The position numbers and the translations under genes were made by a program. A stretch of DNA of 64,000 nt from Isoetes taiwanensis (Eukaryota; Streptophyta; Lycopodiopsida; Isoetales; Isoetaceae), in NCBI GenBank assembly GCA_021234155.1, contig JAJEKV010000103.1, positions 2,914,001-2,978,000 of the forward strand, written 5' to 3'. Under the pieces are notes generated by a model. It worked only from the letters and a program-made list of their open reading frames with translations. It was not told where the DNA came from and did no database searches. This document shows positions 47,541 to 57,994 of the stretch, in pieces. Numbering within the stretch: position 1 is the first letter of the stretch; each line of letters opens with the position of its first letter.

Positions 47541-48686
47541 AACGATGGCTTGCGAACACAGGGAGGCAGTGGTAGAATCCCGGAGAAGCCGGAAGGCTGA
47601 AACGCTTCCAGGTGAATGTGAAGGAAGGAGATTGAAATTAAAAGCTTAATCAGGCTGCAACATGTTTGACGTAAGCAGATACATATGAGAAATTCAGAGG
47701 ATCAGGAAGCGGCTTTCCAAATAGAGAAAGTTTTTCAATTTTGAACTGAATTGCTTAGTTTTGAGTGCTATCAGAAAGACGGAAAGCAGCATCAAAATAT
47801 TAGTTCGCAGATCCAACAGAAATTTAAAACCCAGCTTTGACTGATTTATAACTGAACAGGGCGGAAGAAAGAACAGATAAAATCGGAGTAGAAAATCCAC
47901 ATATTCTGCGGAAAAGGACTCACAAATTTATTTAAGAAAGCCTAGGAATCTCATGAAATACTCACAAATTCATCATAAGAAATCCATGAATTTGGGGAGA
48001 AACCCTACTAATTAGACTGAGGAATCCCAAGAAACCCATGAATTTAGATGCTTGAAAACGAGGACCCACATTAAATTACATGAAGTCTGTGAATCAACTA
48101 GTTGATTTTTATGCCTGTAAAGTAAAAGCTCAGGCAGAAACAGCCTAAATCGACAGATTTCCAGTGATAATTTGGAGATCCCCCTCCCCATATGGCAACA
48201 GACTCAAAAGATACAGGCTTTTTTTGGCTGTTACCGGATAGAAAATTCTCAGACTTTAAGTTTCGGTGGATAATTTTAGACGTTTGGCAAGTGCAGCGTC
48301 CAATCCACATATTTGCCAAGAGAAGCAACATTGCTTCCATTTGGTTTTGCTAGAAACATAATGCACAGTTGTGCTGTAGAAATCTCTGGCCAAAGTCACC
48401 TGTAAATTTGTATGACTCACCTTAGCATTTTTGCCCTTTGTAAACATTTAATGGCAGATGGTTCAGAGGCAATTAATAAATTGGAATTAAACCGACCCTG
48501 TGGCTTCTTTTCCTTGAATGTGCCTCTACTCTAAATTCTATCTCTTCATTTTCTTCAAGAATTGGTCTCAGGAGCAGAACCCGTGATAAGAAATCCATGG
48601 AAGGACAACTGCTTCCCATCATGCTGCGAGGCTCGGACTCTGGTGATCAGGGCCGAGGTCTTTAGTCCTTTACTGTTTTGTTACTG

Positions 48687-48802
48687 ATTTCCGTGAGTCT
48701 GATTGATCCCTTTCAGACATGGGCATGGGCCAAAGCTGCCTCTGATTACCGTGGGTTTGATCCCTTTTAGACATCGGCATGGGCCAAAGGTGCCCTTAGA
48801 AA
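48687..48802. repeat. Two-copy ~58 bp tandem repeat downstream of the Dicer-like gene
   Basis: GATTTCCGTGAGTCTGATTG at 48687 and GATTACCGTGGGTTTGATCC at 48746 begin two similar units. Both share CAGACATGGGCATGGGCC or TAGACATCGGCATGGGCC. They lie 180-300 bp beyond the stop codon of the minus-strand gene and could be in its 3' UTR. Confidence 0.55.
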
Positions 48803-48982
48803 AAGAATGCCATTTTTTGCCAATTTCAACGTAGGTGGTCTCAATTCAGTTGGCATGATTGGTGCCATATACAATTCTTTCTTTGTATATACATAAGAGC
48901 CTGCAAAAGAATTAAAGTATCTTGTGTCTTAATCTTTGGATGCTATCATCCAAAGAAACAACTTGAATGCCCAGGCAAGGGG

Positions 48983-50989
48983 TTAGGAACATTGCCTCTT
49001 CTGTGCAAGTGCTAATAACGTTCCTGCCTTCCTCTTGATCCCTTTTTTTGAGCCCCTGAAAGCCTCAAAACCCATTGTCTGTAGTCTCCCAAGCATTTTG
49101 GTGGCCGCATCGCCTTTGGCTTTTTTCTTATCTGGCATCTGCAAACTGACTTCCTTCACATAACCTTTATCAGAATGGACAGTTACTGACATTGTGAACC
49201 ATCTTTTATGTTCTGGCCCTCCACATTCCTCCATTTGGAACATTGGTTGCTCCCATTTCCATTTTGTACACATTTCATACAAATTAGATACTGCAGCCCC
49301 ATGCCTAATGAGTGTCATAATGTCAAAAGTATTTTCAACCTGTGTGCTATCAATAATCCCTTCATCAGATGAGCTCGGCAGTATATCATGCATCTCAACT
49401 GAATCGTGGCTTCCATTTTGTATATTTACTTCTTTTATTCTTCCAGAATTTGATATGGAAGAATGCTCTAACATGGAAGAATTATCTATAATGGACTCGT
49501 CTGAAATGCCTCCACCAGAAGATTCCATTTCCATCTCTTGAGAACTCCCAAGTCTGTTGTGCATCTCATCTGGAGACTGGCTTCTTAAGTCTTCTACTAA
49601 ACCATTACAAGGATGGAAAATACCTCGCTCTGCAAGTATCTTTATAAGCTTTTCCGCAACTTCTTTCTTGGCTTGCTTTTGCTTTGCCTCTGAAGATTCT
49701 AAAATTTCTTCCTCTGGAAGTTGGACTTTACCTTTATACAGCATGAATTTGCCATCTCTTTTAATCTTCTCCCACGTAAACCCAAGTTTGTGGAAGTCAC
49801 AAATTTCCTGAATTTCTTTCACAGGATGAAGTGGTAGTGTTTCTGGTGTTACAAGAGGCGATAGCATCGGCTTGATCACCACCCAAACCCGTTCCAGGTT
49901 GAAGGATGTGTCAACAAGAATGGCACCTACCATGCTTTCAACCACATCACCTAATACCTTTGGTGCGCCAGCTCCCTTCCATCCAAAGGATGGCTTGTCC
50001 CCACAACTTGAGTGCATGCTAACAAAATCACTTATACTATCGAGAAGCTCGCTAGATGCATGTTGAATATAGCCTTGCAAATTATACTTTACAGCGACCC
50101 GTGCAAAACAACCATTGTTTACAGCAGCCTGACGCAGATCCGTCATTGTTCCAGGAGACAGACCTGGGTGTGACTCGAAAAGGTGCTTCGTAAGAAGGAA
50201 GTCCAAGGCAGCATCCCCAAGAAACTCTAATCTCTGATAACACATTTGTCCCTGCATAGATGGATGTGTTATTGCTTCTATCAAAAGGCTCTTGTTTTTA
50301 AATGTATATTTCAAAATGGACTCCAGAGACTCCACAATTGGCAACATGGTCTGCATGCTGTTAGATGACACACATGCACGCTGTTGTGCAGAATGTATCA
50401 AACTTGTATTAAATTTACACTCAATTCCAACCCAGGACATGAAATCTAAAGCACATGCACTGCCTGCCTCAGCCAAACATACTCCAATAAGGGCTTCAAC
50501 TACATCAGCAATGGTTTTTGAACACATCCAACGATGACCACTGCTACAAGTTTTTCCAATCTTAAAGACCTCAGTATCCGTTCCCTTCAATTCACAATCA
50601 TCATTTTTAACAAGATTGGACATTTCGCATCTGCATTCAACCATCTTGTGGGGATGCATCCCTGGGGCAACCCATAGTGTTGGTTGGAAAACTTCATCAC
50701 GTATATATCCTGGTAATCCACGTGAAACAGCCAGTTTATGGAGGGCTGCATTGCAGATAGCCCGGCCGCTGTATGGATAACTGTCCTTCATGGTTATTTT
50801 GAAAACAAGAAACAAATACTGACTAACTGCATACTTAAGATATGAATCTCCAAGAAGCTCAAGGCCTTCAAAAGAGAAACCTTCAAGACAACGAAGTGTG
50901 GTTAAAGCCTCCATGATATATTTTGCCGGAACAGAGGGAAATGCAGGAATTGTCTTCTTGATTTCATTGCGCGAACTCGCTTGCTGAAA
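48983..50989 (-). CDS. DCL: Dicer-like protein, C-terminal part (RNase IIIa, RNase IIIb, two dsRBDs)
   Basis: Dicer-like proteins cut double-stranded RNA into small RNAs for silencing. Numbered from the Met at 50914 (643 residues). RNase IIIa has the signature EGLELLGDSYLKY at 16-28 (the usual ERLE has Gly for Arg) and DVVEALIGV at 137-145. RNase IIIb has QRLEFLGDAALDFL at 227-240 and DVVESMVGAILVD at 323-335. The acidic residues that bind metal are present in both domains. dsRBD1 lies at about 362-432 and dsRBD2 at about 529-615, separated by an acidic, Ser-rich linker. A basic KKGIKRKAG near the C-terminus could be a nuclear localisation signal. The open frame extends upstream of that Met to 50989 and overlaps the end of the N-terminal frame, so this is the second half of one gene split by a frameshift, not a separate gene. 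No intron is seen. Two dsRBDs argue against a single-dsRBD DCL2 layout, but the subclass is not settled. Confidence 0.9.
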   Translation of the reverse strand, partial: FQQASSRNEIKKTIPAFPSVPAKYIMEALTTLRCLEGFSFEGLELLGDSYLKYAVSQYLFLVFKITMKDSYPYSGRAICNAALHKLAVSRGLPGYIRDEVFQPTLWVAPGMHPHKMVECRCEMSNLVKNDDCELKGTDTEVFKIGKTCSSGHRWMCSKTIADVVEALIGVCLAEAGSACALDFMSWVGIECKFNTSLIHSAQQRACVSSNSMQTMLPIVESLESILKYTFKNKSLLIEAITHPSMQGQMCYQRLEFLGDAALDFLLTKHLFESHPGLSPGTMTDLRQAAVNNGCFARVAVKYNLQGYIQHASSELLDSISDFVSMHSSCGDKPSFGWKGAGAPKVLGDVVESMVGAILVDTSFNLERVWVVIKPMLSPLVTPETLPLHPVKEIQEICDFHKLGFTWEKIKRDGKFMLYKGKVQLPEEEILESSEAKQKQAKKEVAEKLIKILAERGIFHPCNGLVEDLRSQSPDEMHNRLGSSQEMEMESSGGGISDESIIDNSSMLEHSSISNSGRIKEVNIQNGSHDSVEMHDILPSSSDEGIIDSTQVENTFDIMTLIRHGAAVSNLYEMCTKWKWEQPMFQMEECGGPEHKRWFTMSVTVHSDKGYVKEVSLQMPDKKKAKGDAATKMLGRLQTMGFEAFRGSKKGIKRKAGTLLALAQKRQCS

Positions 50990-53900
50990 TCATTGCCGAT
51001 AGTCGATGGATAAATGAAGGAAGCAAATATAGCGAACGAACAATTGAGTTGTCTACATCAAGAAACAAGCATAGTTCTGGAGGAATTAAGACAACACCAG
51101 TCCTGCCAGACTCAACATCCATATCCTTCTTTGATGTTATGAGAAGATTGTGCGGCTTATGTGTCTGTTTTACCATTAACAGAGGCTGTAGTGGAAACTT
51201 CAGTGCTCTTGCATGAGCCTTTTCAAAATATTCTGCATATGTTGCAAAAGATTTATCTGGGAATTCAGAGGTTGCATTTTCATCAGAAATGCCTTGTATA
51301 CAGAAGATCCTCCCAGTATGAATTGTAACAATAACACAATCCTTCATCTGAGATACGTCCACTAAGCCACCTGCTGTCTCCAGCCCCTTTTTACTTTGAT
51401 AATTTAAACTGCTTCCTCTATTGACATTGCAAATATTTTCAAATAGCCTAGTAGCTATTTCACAGCTCTTTGCTGCCTTCCAGTTAATTTCAAAGTGTTC
51501 ATGTTCAATCAAAGGAAGCACAAGATACAGATTGGACTCAGACCAAGTTTCTTTCCATCTAAATGAGCATTCAATACTTGTTGTCCCATGTTCATTCTTT
51601 TTTCGTAACAACATTTTGCTAAACATTCCATTGAAGAGGACTTCGTGAAATGCCTTAGCAGCAGAGAGGTCATATGGACTGATTTGAAGTTCTCCGAGAC
51701 ATGATAACTTGGCTTTAACCATCCTGTGCACACCTAAGGATAGATCAACTTCAATGTTGGCTACATCATCATCAAGTTTCGCATCAATCAGAATCGCAAA
51801 TTTACAATAACTGCCATTGTCCAAGTTTTGGGAGAGAAAGGCAAGCTGGTATGCATGTAGGGTGGCTTCACCTTTGTTTATCCAGCGTCCTTGGAATGCA
51901 GATGGCCTTACTGATGGATGCAATTCCTTCCATTTAGTTGTGCCTGATCCAGAAGTCAGTTCATGGCTAAGATTCGATAAATGTTCATCTTCAACAAGCT
52001 GGTCATTAAGGACCCCCATAGAATGCAGCCTTTTGCAGGCCTCTATACATGCTGATTCTTTTGCAAGCTGTTTGCTACAATGTGTCAAACCTGTTACTGT
52101 GTTCATTGGTGCATTTGGGGGAAAGTAAATTGTGCATTTAAATAAGTCCATTTCTTTCTCCATTCTTTCAACTCTTTCAATGTTAAATGCTGGCCTTGGA
52201 ATGTAAAACTGATCATGTGGGAGCTTTGAACAGTAGCGATATATGAAACCAATACTTGACCCAGAGAAAATTGTAGCCCCCTTCGATTCACCTCCATATT
52301 TATCCTGAGATTCATTGTCATCACAGTCTGAAAAAAGTGGGATGTCGCTTCTGATTTTTGCCTGCTCTCTCATGCTTTTTTCACTTTTCACCAATTCCCA
52401 CAGAAGGTCCTCTTGTTTCTTATTACCTCTTTCTACATATAGAATGTATTCAGACTCACTGTGACGAGCTCGGCCACGGGACTGAATGTAACCACGCACT
52501 GTACAGGATAAATCAAACCTTATTACACAGCTACAGGAGGTGATGTCAAGACCCTCTTCTGCCACAGATGTAGCTATCAAAACATTCAACTTGCCTGAAT
52601 GGAACATCTGCAAAGTGTCATGCTGCTGTCTAGAAGTTTTTGAATGGTGATCAGTATTAAGACCTGTCATATAGTCACACTTCACATTTGGCATATGTTT
52701 CATATGGTTTACCAATCTGGATAAGACAATGGAGACCACAACCCGGTCTACAAATACAATGCATCGCATGTCTTCCTTATTTCTAAAACGCATAAGATCT
52801 TGCAATAATAACTGAACCTTTGGAGTAATTAAGTTCTGCATAATAACAGGGTCCATATTTGTCATATTTGCTTCTTTACCAAGGTTTTCCTTGTAACCAG
52901 ATGTGGCATCCTCCAGTAAATTTATAACCTCCTCTAGAAAAGGATGTCTGGACTTATGTAAGAGTTTCTTGTCTGATTCTTCGAATTCGCCTTCCTCATT
53001 TAAAAAGAAATGGGCTGCCTCCAATGCACACCATATTCCAAGATCAAAGAGGCAGTGATCCAATGCATTGTGTAGGTTTCTGATTTCTTTGTCAGCCTTG
53101 AGTTTCGTCTTTTCCAAATCTGCAAATCCCGTTGCACATTTCTTGTCGCAACCAAGAAACTTGTCCCTCAAATCCCTGAGCTTCTGCCTTACAGATTCAA
53201 AAGACCGTGAACTTCCATAAAATCGCGTCCGTTGCAGTGGGATTGGCACAAATTCTTGTAACTTTGTGCGATCTTTGATGGCATACACCTTGGAATCTAA
53301 CATCATCTCCAATTTCCTTATTTGTTTTGCACAATCAGCACTAGAAGCAACACCCTTTTGTTGCACTGGTGAAGCTGTCATGCCAAAGATTTTAGGCTTC
53401 CTTCCCAATTGGCTATGGTAATAATTTTTCATTATCTCAGCATATGGATGTTTCTTCTGTGCATGATGGCATTCATCAAAAATAATAATCTCAACGATGT
53501 CCATTTTGAGGGATGAAAACCCTAGAGCATCAAGAAAAATTTGGGGTGTCATGACAAAAATTTCATGACTCTCAACTTCTTTTTGCCACTGTGATTTACT
53601 CCATGCATCAATTGCTTTTTCACCATAATAAATACCCACCTTGAGATCTGTATGTGTGGCCAAAACATGAGCTTGCTGGATCACAAGTTGGATTGTTGGA
53701 GCAAGAAATACTCCTATGCGCTTCCCGACTCTTAATTTATACGCAAAGGAAAGTAAAATTAAAACTGCTATGAACGTTTTGCCAGAACCTGTATCAAGGT
53801 AAGCAATTGTGTTTTCCTTAAGCGCCTGCTGCAAGACTTCGTTTTGATAGCTTCGAGCTGCCATAGCCGGAACATGCGTTGGTAAAAGTTGCGCTGTTGG

Positions 53901-54002
53901 GTCCTCTACTAAGTTCGTTACAACGGTTGATCTGTTGTGGACAGGAAGCTTAGGACATGCAACAATCTGGGCCCGGCGTTTCACTCGCAAAGGATCGCCC
54001 AT
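50964..54002 (-). CDS. DCL: Dicer-like protein, N-terminal part (DExH helicase, DUF283, PAZ)
   Basis: A 1012-residue frame starting at ATG 54000-54002. The helicase has Walker A TGSGKT at 71-76, DECH at 176-179, the TASPV motif at 209-213, LIATSVAEEGLDI at 475-487 and YIQSRGRARH at 505-514. DUF283 follows at about 585-690. The C-terminal half of the PAZ domain is clear at 890-980, with TIHTGRIFCIQGI, SFATYAEYF, FPLQPLLMVKQTHKPHNLL and LIPPELC. The frame ends in a premature TGA at 50964 right after LLPSFIHRL, where plant DCLs lead into RNase IIIa. With the C-terminal half the protein would be about 1.67 thousand residues, in the plant DCL range. Plant DCL genes normally have twenty or so introns; this has none. 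The start is supported by stop-rich, TATA-like sequence just upstream. Confidence 0.92.
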   Translation of the reverse strand: MGDPLRVKRRAQIVACPKLPVHNRSTVVTNLVEDPTAQLLPTHVPAMAARSYQNEVLQQALKENTIAYLDTGSGKTFIAVLILLSFAYKLRVGKRIGVFLAPTIQLVIQQAHVLATHTDLKVGIYYGEKAIDAWSKSQWQKEVESHEIFVMTPQIFLDALGFSSLKMDIVEIIIFDECHHAQKKHPYAEIMKNYYHSQLGRKPKIFGMTASPVQQKGVASSADCAKQIRKLEMMLDSKVYAIKDRTKLQEFVPIPLQRTRFYGSSRSFESVRQKLRDLRDKFLGCDKKCATGFADLEKTKLKADKEIRNLHNALDHCLFDLGIWCALEAAHFFLNEEGEFEESDKKLLHKSRHPFLEEVINLLEDATSGYKENLGKEANMTNMDPVIMQNLITPKVQLLLQDLMRFRNKEDMRCIVFVDRVVVSIVLSRLVNHMKHMPNVKCDYMTGLNTDHHSKTSRQQHDTLQMFHSGKLNVLIATSVAEEGLDITSCSCVIRFDLSCTVRGYIQSRGRARHSESEYILYVERGNKKQEDLLWELVKSEKSMREQAKIRSDIPLFSDCDDNESQDKYGGESKGATIFSGSSIGFIYRYCSKLPHDQFYIPRPAFNIERVERMEKEMDLFKCTIYFPPNAPMNTVTGLTHCSKQLAKESACIEACKRLHSMGVLNDQLVEDEHLSNLSHELTSGSGTTKWKELHPSVRPSAFQGRWINKGEATLHAYQLAFLSQNLDNGSYCKFAILIDAKLDDDVANIEVDLSLGVHRMVKAKLSCLGELQISPYDLSAAKAFHEVLFNGMFSKMLLRKKNEHGTTSIECSFRWKETWSESNLYLVLPLIEHEHFEINWKAAKSCEIATRLFENICNVNRGSSLNYQSKKGLETAGGLVDVSQMKDCVIVTIHTGRIFCIQGISDENATSEFPDKSFATYAEYFEKAHARALKFPLQPLLMVKQTHKPHNLLITSKKDMDVESGRTGVVLIPPELCLFLDVDNSIVRSLYLLPSFIHRLSAMISASEFAQ
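50967..50989 (-). other. Frameshift site splitting the Dicer-like gene
   Basis: The N-terminal frame is open down to 50967 and the C-terminal frame is open from 50989, so the shift must lie in this 23-base overlap. The overlap contains GCGCGAACTCGC (plus strand), the densest CG cluster nearby. No GT-AG intron of workable size fits. It is either a real inactivating indel or a base-calling error. The domains continue correctly on both sides. Confidence 0.8.
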
Positions 54003-54043
54003 ATCTATATCTATCTATACATTATAACGTTCTATCTTCCGTC

Positions 54044-54055
54044 ACTTATAAAGCA
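54044..54055 (-). promoter_or_regulatory. TATA-like box upstream of the Dicer-like gene
   Basis: On the minus strand the sequence reads CTTTATAAGTG about 45 bases before the ATG. If it is the core promoter the 5' UTR would be very short, about 15-20 bases, so it may be chance. The LINE on the other side starts near 54110, leaving only about 100 bp of private upstream DNA. Confidence 0.3.
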
Positions 54056-54611
54056 TAGGACCTTTCCCAAATGTGCCTTTTTCATTTTTGCCAGCCTACG
54101 TATACCCTCTAGACACATTTTGTCGCTTCTGACATCTTGGCGTCATCTGGCGAACACCGGGGTGGTTCTCATATCTCTTCACGTCACCCCATACCTCCCT
54201 GCACTCACATATGGGGGGGACTGTGGGCGTCACGCCCACCTACAAGTACCTAGGGGTGGAGTTCCCCTCGCCTCGGGGGGGGGGGCGTCTATCCGCTTAT
54301 GGGTGGTGCCAGGGCCGGAAAGCGCTTTTATGCAATCTAAGAACAGGTCACCAGCGAGCTATATGATTGGGGCCATCAGTCACATCATTCAGGGCACCTT
54401 GGGTCGAGCCCTTTGTCCTTCATGCGGGGGGTCGAGGTTTGGGGAACGCGTCTCTTTGGCGACTGGAATGACTTGGAGCAGTCGAGTGAAGGCATTTTTG
54501 GCACGGGCACTGGGGTGAAACCTTGATCCCCTATCGGATTCTCGGGCCGCGTAAAACGGATTCTTAAAGCCCGGTGACGGCCCTTGATAGACACATCGCC
54601 TATTTTCGAAA

Positions 54612-55148
54612 GTGGTTACTATGGGTGATGCTCGGCTCCCGCGACCGGGCTTACACTTTGTGGCCATGAGTCCGCAAATGCTTAGGGGCCTGTTGGAGGG
54701 TAAGAGAGACTGGTTCGGGGATGGAACGTCGCAGATACAGCATGCGCATACTGTTGCTAGCGTGACCGATCGTGGATACTGCATGGAGTACCTAGATGCT
54801 TGTTTCCTCGGTAAAGCTCGGGACCCCATTGCTCTAGAGCAGTCAAAATGGCCCATTACAAAGGAGCACATCAACCAGGTGTTAGCCCGGGGCCACGGCT
54901 CTACCGTTCGCGTTCCGGCCGAAAAGCGCAGCTCATTGCCTCCATTCGGCATTGTGCCCACCATCTTCGCGATCGAGGCGGGCGGTGGATTGGGGAGCCC
55001 CGCCAGACAGGGCTCGGCTGCGGTCTTTGTCAAGCGGGTGCCGCTTGAGGATGAGTCTCACACTTTCAGAGTTGCCCGGTTGTTCGGTCAGTTCGGGCGA
55101 ATCGCTCCCTTAAAATGCGGTGGGCGTGCCCTTGCATTTTGCCGATGA
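54612..55148 (+). pseudogene. LINE C-terminal region, longest open piece (178 codons)
   Basis: One frame reads VTMGDARLPRPGLHFVAMS, DGTSQIQHAHTVASV and YLDACFLGKARDPIALEQSK, and ends at 55148. It aligns with 43830-44288 of the other LINE copy (VNMGDARLPKLAYIMAME, YLGDCFLGKLWDANALEQS). The N-terminal start shown is only the first Met after a frame change, not a real start. Confidence 0.65.
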
Positions 55149-55408
55149 ACACCACGGTCGATGCGTGCTTTGGGGTCATACATCCGGGAGGTCTCCCCGG
55201 ACTCGCGAGGTCACCTTTGCCCCTTGGTTTGTCCGTGACTAGGCACTACGGGGGTGGTGCATGATTGTATATATTGGGATGTTTACGCATTTTATATGAT
55301 TTACGCGGTTTGTCGGCCCGGTGATTTCGCCCCGCGGTTTTCCCTCGAAAACCCTTGGTGGGGTTTTTAATCGAGGCAAGAATCAAACTTCTTTGTCGTT
55401 TTTGTATT

Positions 55409-55475
55409 GGGTCCCATAGACCGATTGGTCTCCGTGGACGATAAAAGTAACTTCCTTCCTTCCTTCCTTCCTTCA
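55409..55475 (+). repeat. LINE 3' tail: hairpin AGACC-GATT-GGTCT plus CTTC repeat
   Basis: The stem AGACC (55418-55422) pairs with GGTCT (55427-55431) around GATT. It is followed by CCGTGGACGATAAAAG and a CTTC repeat of about six units. This is the best preserved member of the tail family. Confidence 0.8.
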
Positions 55476-57640
55476 ATTTCCTTCCAGACCCTTCATCGCG
55501 TTTTGACTTCTCTATAAATATCATGCCTTTTTTAATATTAGTTGACGAGGTCCCTATTCTAGTCTTTATTAAGGTCATGCAAGTATGTACATAGATAGAA
55601 AGATAGGTAGGTTTTTTAACAACAATTTTGAGTGTGTATTATTTTCTGGGCCCTTGGATCGTGGCATATTTGGTAGGATATTCCCCCTCCACAGATCCTG
55701 TTCGACCATCTAAGGTCTTTCTCGAGTCAAACTGGCCCTTGTTGACCCACTATGAAACCATCAACCATTGGTTAAAATAGTATTCTGGCATTTGTACAGT
55801 ACAGTGTCACATACAGTCCAATATAACTCAAACACATGAACAGGAGATCAACATGACATGAGCCTAGGAAATCGAACCCCAGTTCCAATCCAATGCTCAA
55901 GGCTTACCTGAAGCTTAAAGTACGGGCAGACCAAAGAACATAAAACAAACACATAATATCTTACAGTAGGACCAAAGGGGTTTTTCATAATTTGTACTCC
56001 TTTATGGTGCAATAGGATAATTGAACCGTGGCAAGGGGCTTGTTCAGAATGGTGGCAATGGATGGAGTCGAGTTTATCAGAGATAGTGCAAAGATAAAAA
56101 AATATATGTTTCAAACAAAATAGGCCTAGCAGTAAATACCTCCTTACAGATTTGTATTTGCACCAAACGCCAAGAAAAAATAGGCAACAGTCTCCAGCAG
56201 AAAAAAATCAATGGACTCAAATAATGATGGATTTTAAGATCCGAATGAGAATTCTAAGAATAGAAGAATAAGCAAGGTACCATGCTACCTAGAATCCGTC
56301 AGAAAATCCTGAAAGAAAAAGTAGAATCGTTCGAAATTTCAATGCCCTAAGGTGGTTTAGGGTGCTATGCAGAAGGTCGGACCATCTGCCATCGCTAGCC
56401 CCCTTCTAAAACCATCAAACATCTCTTAGTTGCTTACATAGAACTTCGAAGGCGGTGCTAGCAAGAAAAGAAAAGGAAAAAACAAATATGTCTGGCGGAT
56501 CTTGCTTGCTTGCAGAGAAAGACATTTGTAACAAACAGCAACAATTCGGCCAGCTCCCATCTTCTCCGCATGACCAACGCGACACCTGCAAGGGCCGGAA
56601 TTGGCGTCGCCCTCCCTGGGCACCATATGCCCCACCCCCACGTGAGATATTATCCGCCCCTGAACCTTGATCCCAAAAGAAATATCCCGTCTTTCCAAAA
56701 CCCATATGCCAACATCATCTTTGTACGTATTTACATATGAATACCACACTAAACATTAGAAAACCTTAAGTTATAAAAATACGACTTCTGATTGTGCAAA
56801 CATTATAGATAGGTTAGTCTAGAAATTGTATCTTTCCTTTTTCTTTGCCTTTTACATACTAATCCTTGCCCTCCACAATTGCTTCTCCCCTTAGGAGCAA
56901 CTCCTCATGAGGCTTGGTGATACCCGCCTTCCTTTTAAATGGTTATACGTAAAGACTCTCGATATGCAAAAAGCATCGTGTGCTTTCATTATGTCATATC
57001 TTCCGTTTTTACAATCTCACATGTCGAAACATGCGGTGTAACATTATAGTAGCTCATGAGAACACTAAAAGCAAAGCCAAGATGAAGCTAGAAAACTTAA
57101 GTTAGCCAATTCTAGTGTGGGTGGATAGGTTGATTAAAAAATAGATTCTAAGCAATGTGATTGGTTACAAAACTAAAAGCATACCCCTCTCTGCCTCCTC
57201 ATCTTTCTCACAGAATTTTTCTAATGCGAGTGGGAGTTGGTACAGTGCAGCCACACGAGGACAATGACCATGTGCATGAGCTGGCTTAAGAAAATTCGAG
57301 AGCATAAATCCCACGGCTTAGAAAATTAAGAAGAAAGTTTTTTCGTGGCGTACAAAATTAAAGAAAAATTTTTTTGTCTCTCTAAAATAAGACTCAAACT
57401 GGCTATTTTTTGTTGTCTGAATGCCTTTTGATTGTGATGTGCCAAATGGCATGGGGAATGGTTACCAGGAGGTCTGCTACGAGTATGATATGATAGGAGA
57501 GTCATACTAGCATTGGTCATGTCTCCATTCATTCCATTTATGAAGGACATTCACTTTCTTCGATACGATAGGAGAGTCATACTAGCATTGGTCATGTCTC
57601 CATTCATTCAATTTATGAAGGACATTCAAAAGATGTAATT
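55476..57640. other. Intergenic DNA, no gene recognised
   Basis: AT-rich sequence with frames under about 110 codons on both strands and no domain I recognise. The only clear structure is a 75 bp tandem duplication at 57492-57640. Confidence 0.55.
57492..57640. repeat. Two-copy 75 bp tandem duplication
   Basis: GATAGGAGAGTCATACTAGC begins at 57492 and again at 57567. The units continue through CATTGGTCATGTCTCCATTC and TTTATGAAGGACATTCA and differ by about one base, so the duplication is recent. Confidence 0.8.
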
Positions 57641-57938
57641 TTTCATTTGTAAGCACTTTCTTCAATTGTGTAACCGTAAGGAGGAGCTCTGCAAGGTGAG
57701 GGCAGCCCGCCTGCAAAAGAAATGGGCAGTGTACAGGGGAGGCGCAGCAATTATTCTAGATCAATGGCCTTCCAATCCTTGGATTGGCTATGTCTAGATA
57801 ATTTTAGAAGCATAAATTTATCACTAGCATTAGCATTATCTTCTTTTATTCTTGGTAGCCTTTTAATATTTGGTTATTGTATTTGGTGATGGGGCCTAGT
57901 CCCCAGGTTTTACATGGGCTGTTGCCCTTGCATGTGCC

Positions 57939-57994
57939 GTCCCATAACCCGTTGGGTTCCCGTGGATGTAAAAATTCTTATCTTATCTTATCTT
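57939..57994 (+). repeat. Retroelement 3' tail: hairpin AACCC-GTT-GGGTT plus TTATC repeat
   Basis: GTCCCATAACCCGTTGGGTT is followed by CCCGTGGATGTAAAAA and a TTATC repeat of three to four units. The stem bases differ from the other tails but still pair. The body upstream (from about 57640) is short and non-coding, so this could be a SINE-like element using the LINE tail. Confidence 0.65.

Larger units (their letters stand above)
44640..48980. other. AT-rich intergenic DNA with short retroelements, no gene seen
   Basis: No frame longer than about 117 codons and none with a recognisable domain. It holds a MITE-like element, two retroelement tails in opposite orientation, a short hairpin and a two-copy repeat, listed separately. 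A minus-strand frame at 44916-45269 is hydrophobic but low in complexity and is not supported as a gene. Confidence 0.6.
54110..55475 (+). mobile_element. LINE fragment, 5'-truncated, head to head with the Dicer-like gene
   Basis: Starts within the RT (GACACATTTTGTC, as at 43315) and passes through PTYKYLGVEFPS near 54236-54270. It then covers the thumb and the C-terminal region, ending in the 3' tail at 55409-55475. It is the same family as 42190-44640 and also frameshifted. 5' truncation is the normal outcome of target-primed reverse transcription. Confidence 0.78.

Noticed and set aside
48098-48340. Minus-strand frame containing IIHRNLKSENFL, like a kinase HRDLK motif
   Set aside because: No other kinase motif is present (no DFG, APE or glycine loop) and the catalytic Asp is Asn. 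It is a chance match in an 80-codon frame.
49194-50537. Plus-strand frames of 60-115 codons over the Dicer-like gene
   Set aside because: They are antisense shadows of a clearly coding minus-strand gene.
50914-50989. An intron between the two Dicer-like halves
   Set aside because: The frames overlap by about 24 bases and no GT-AG pair of usable size exists there. A single-base frameshift is simpler.
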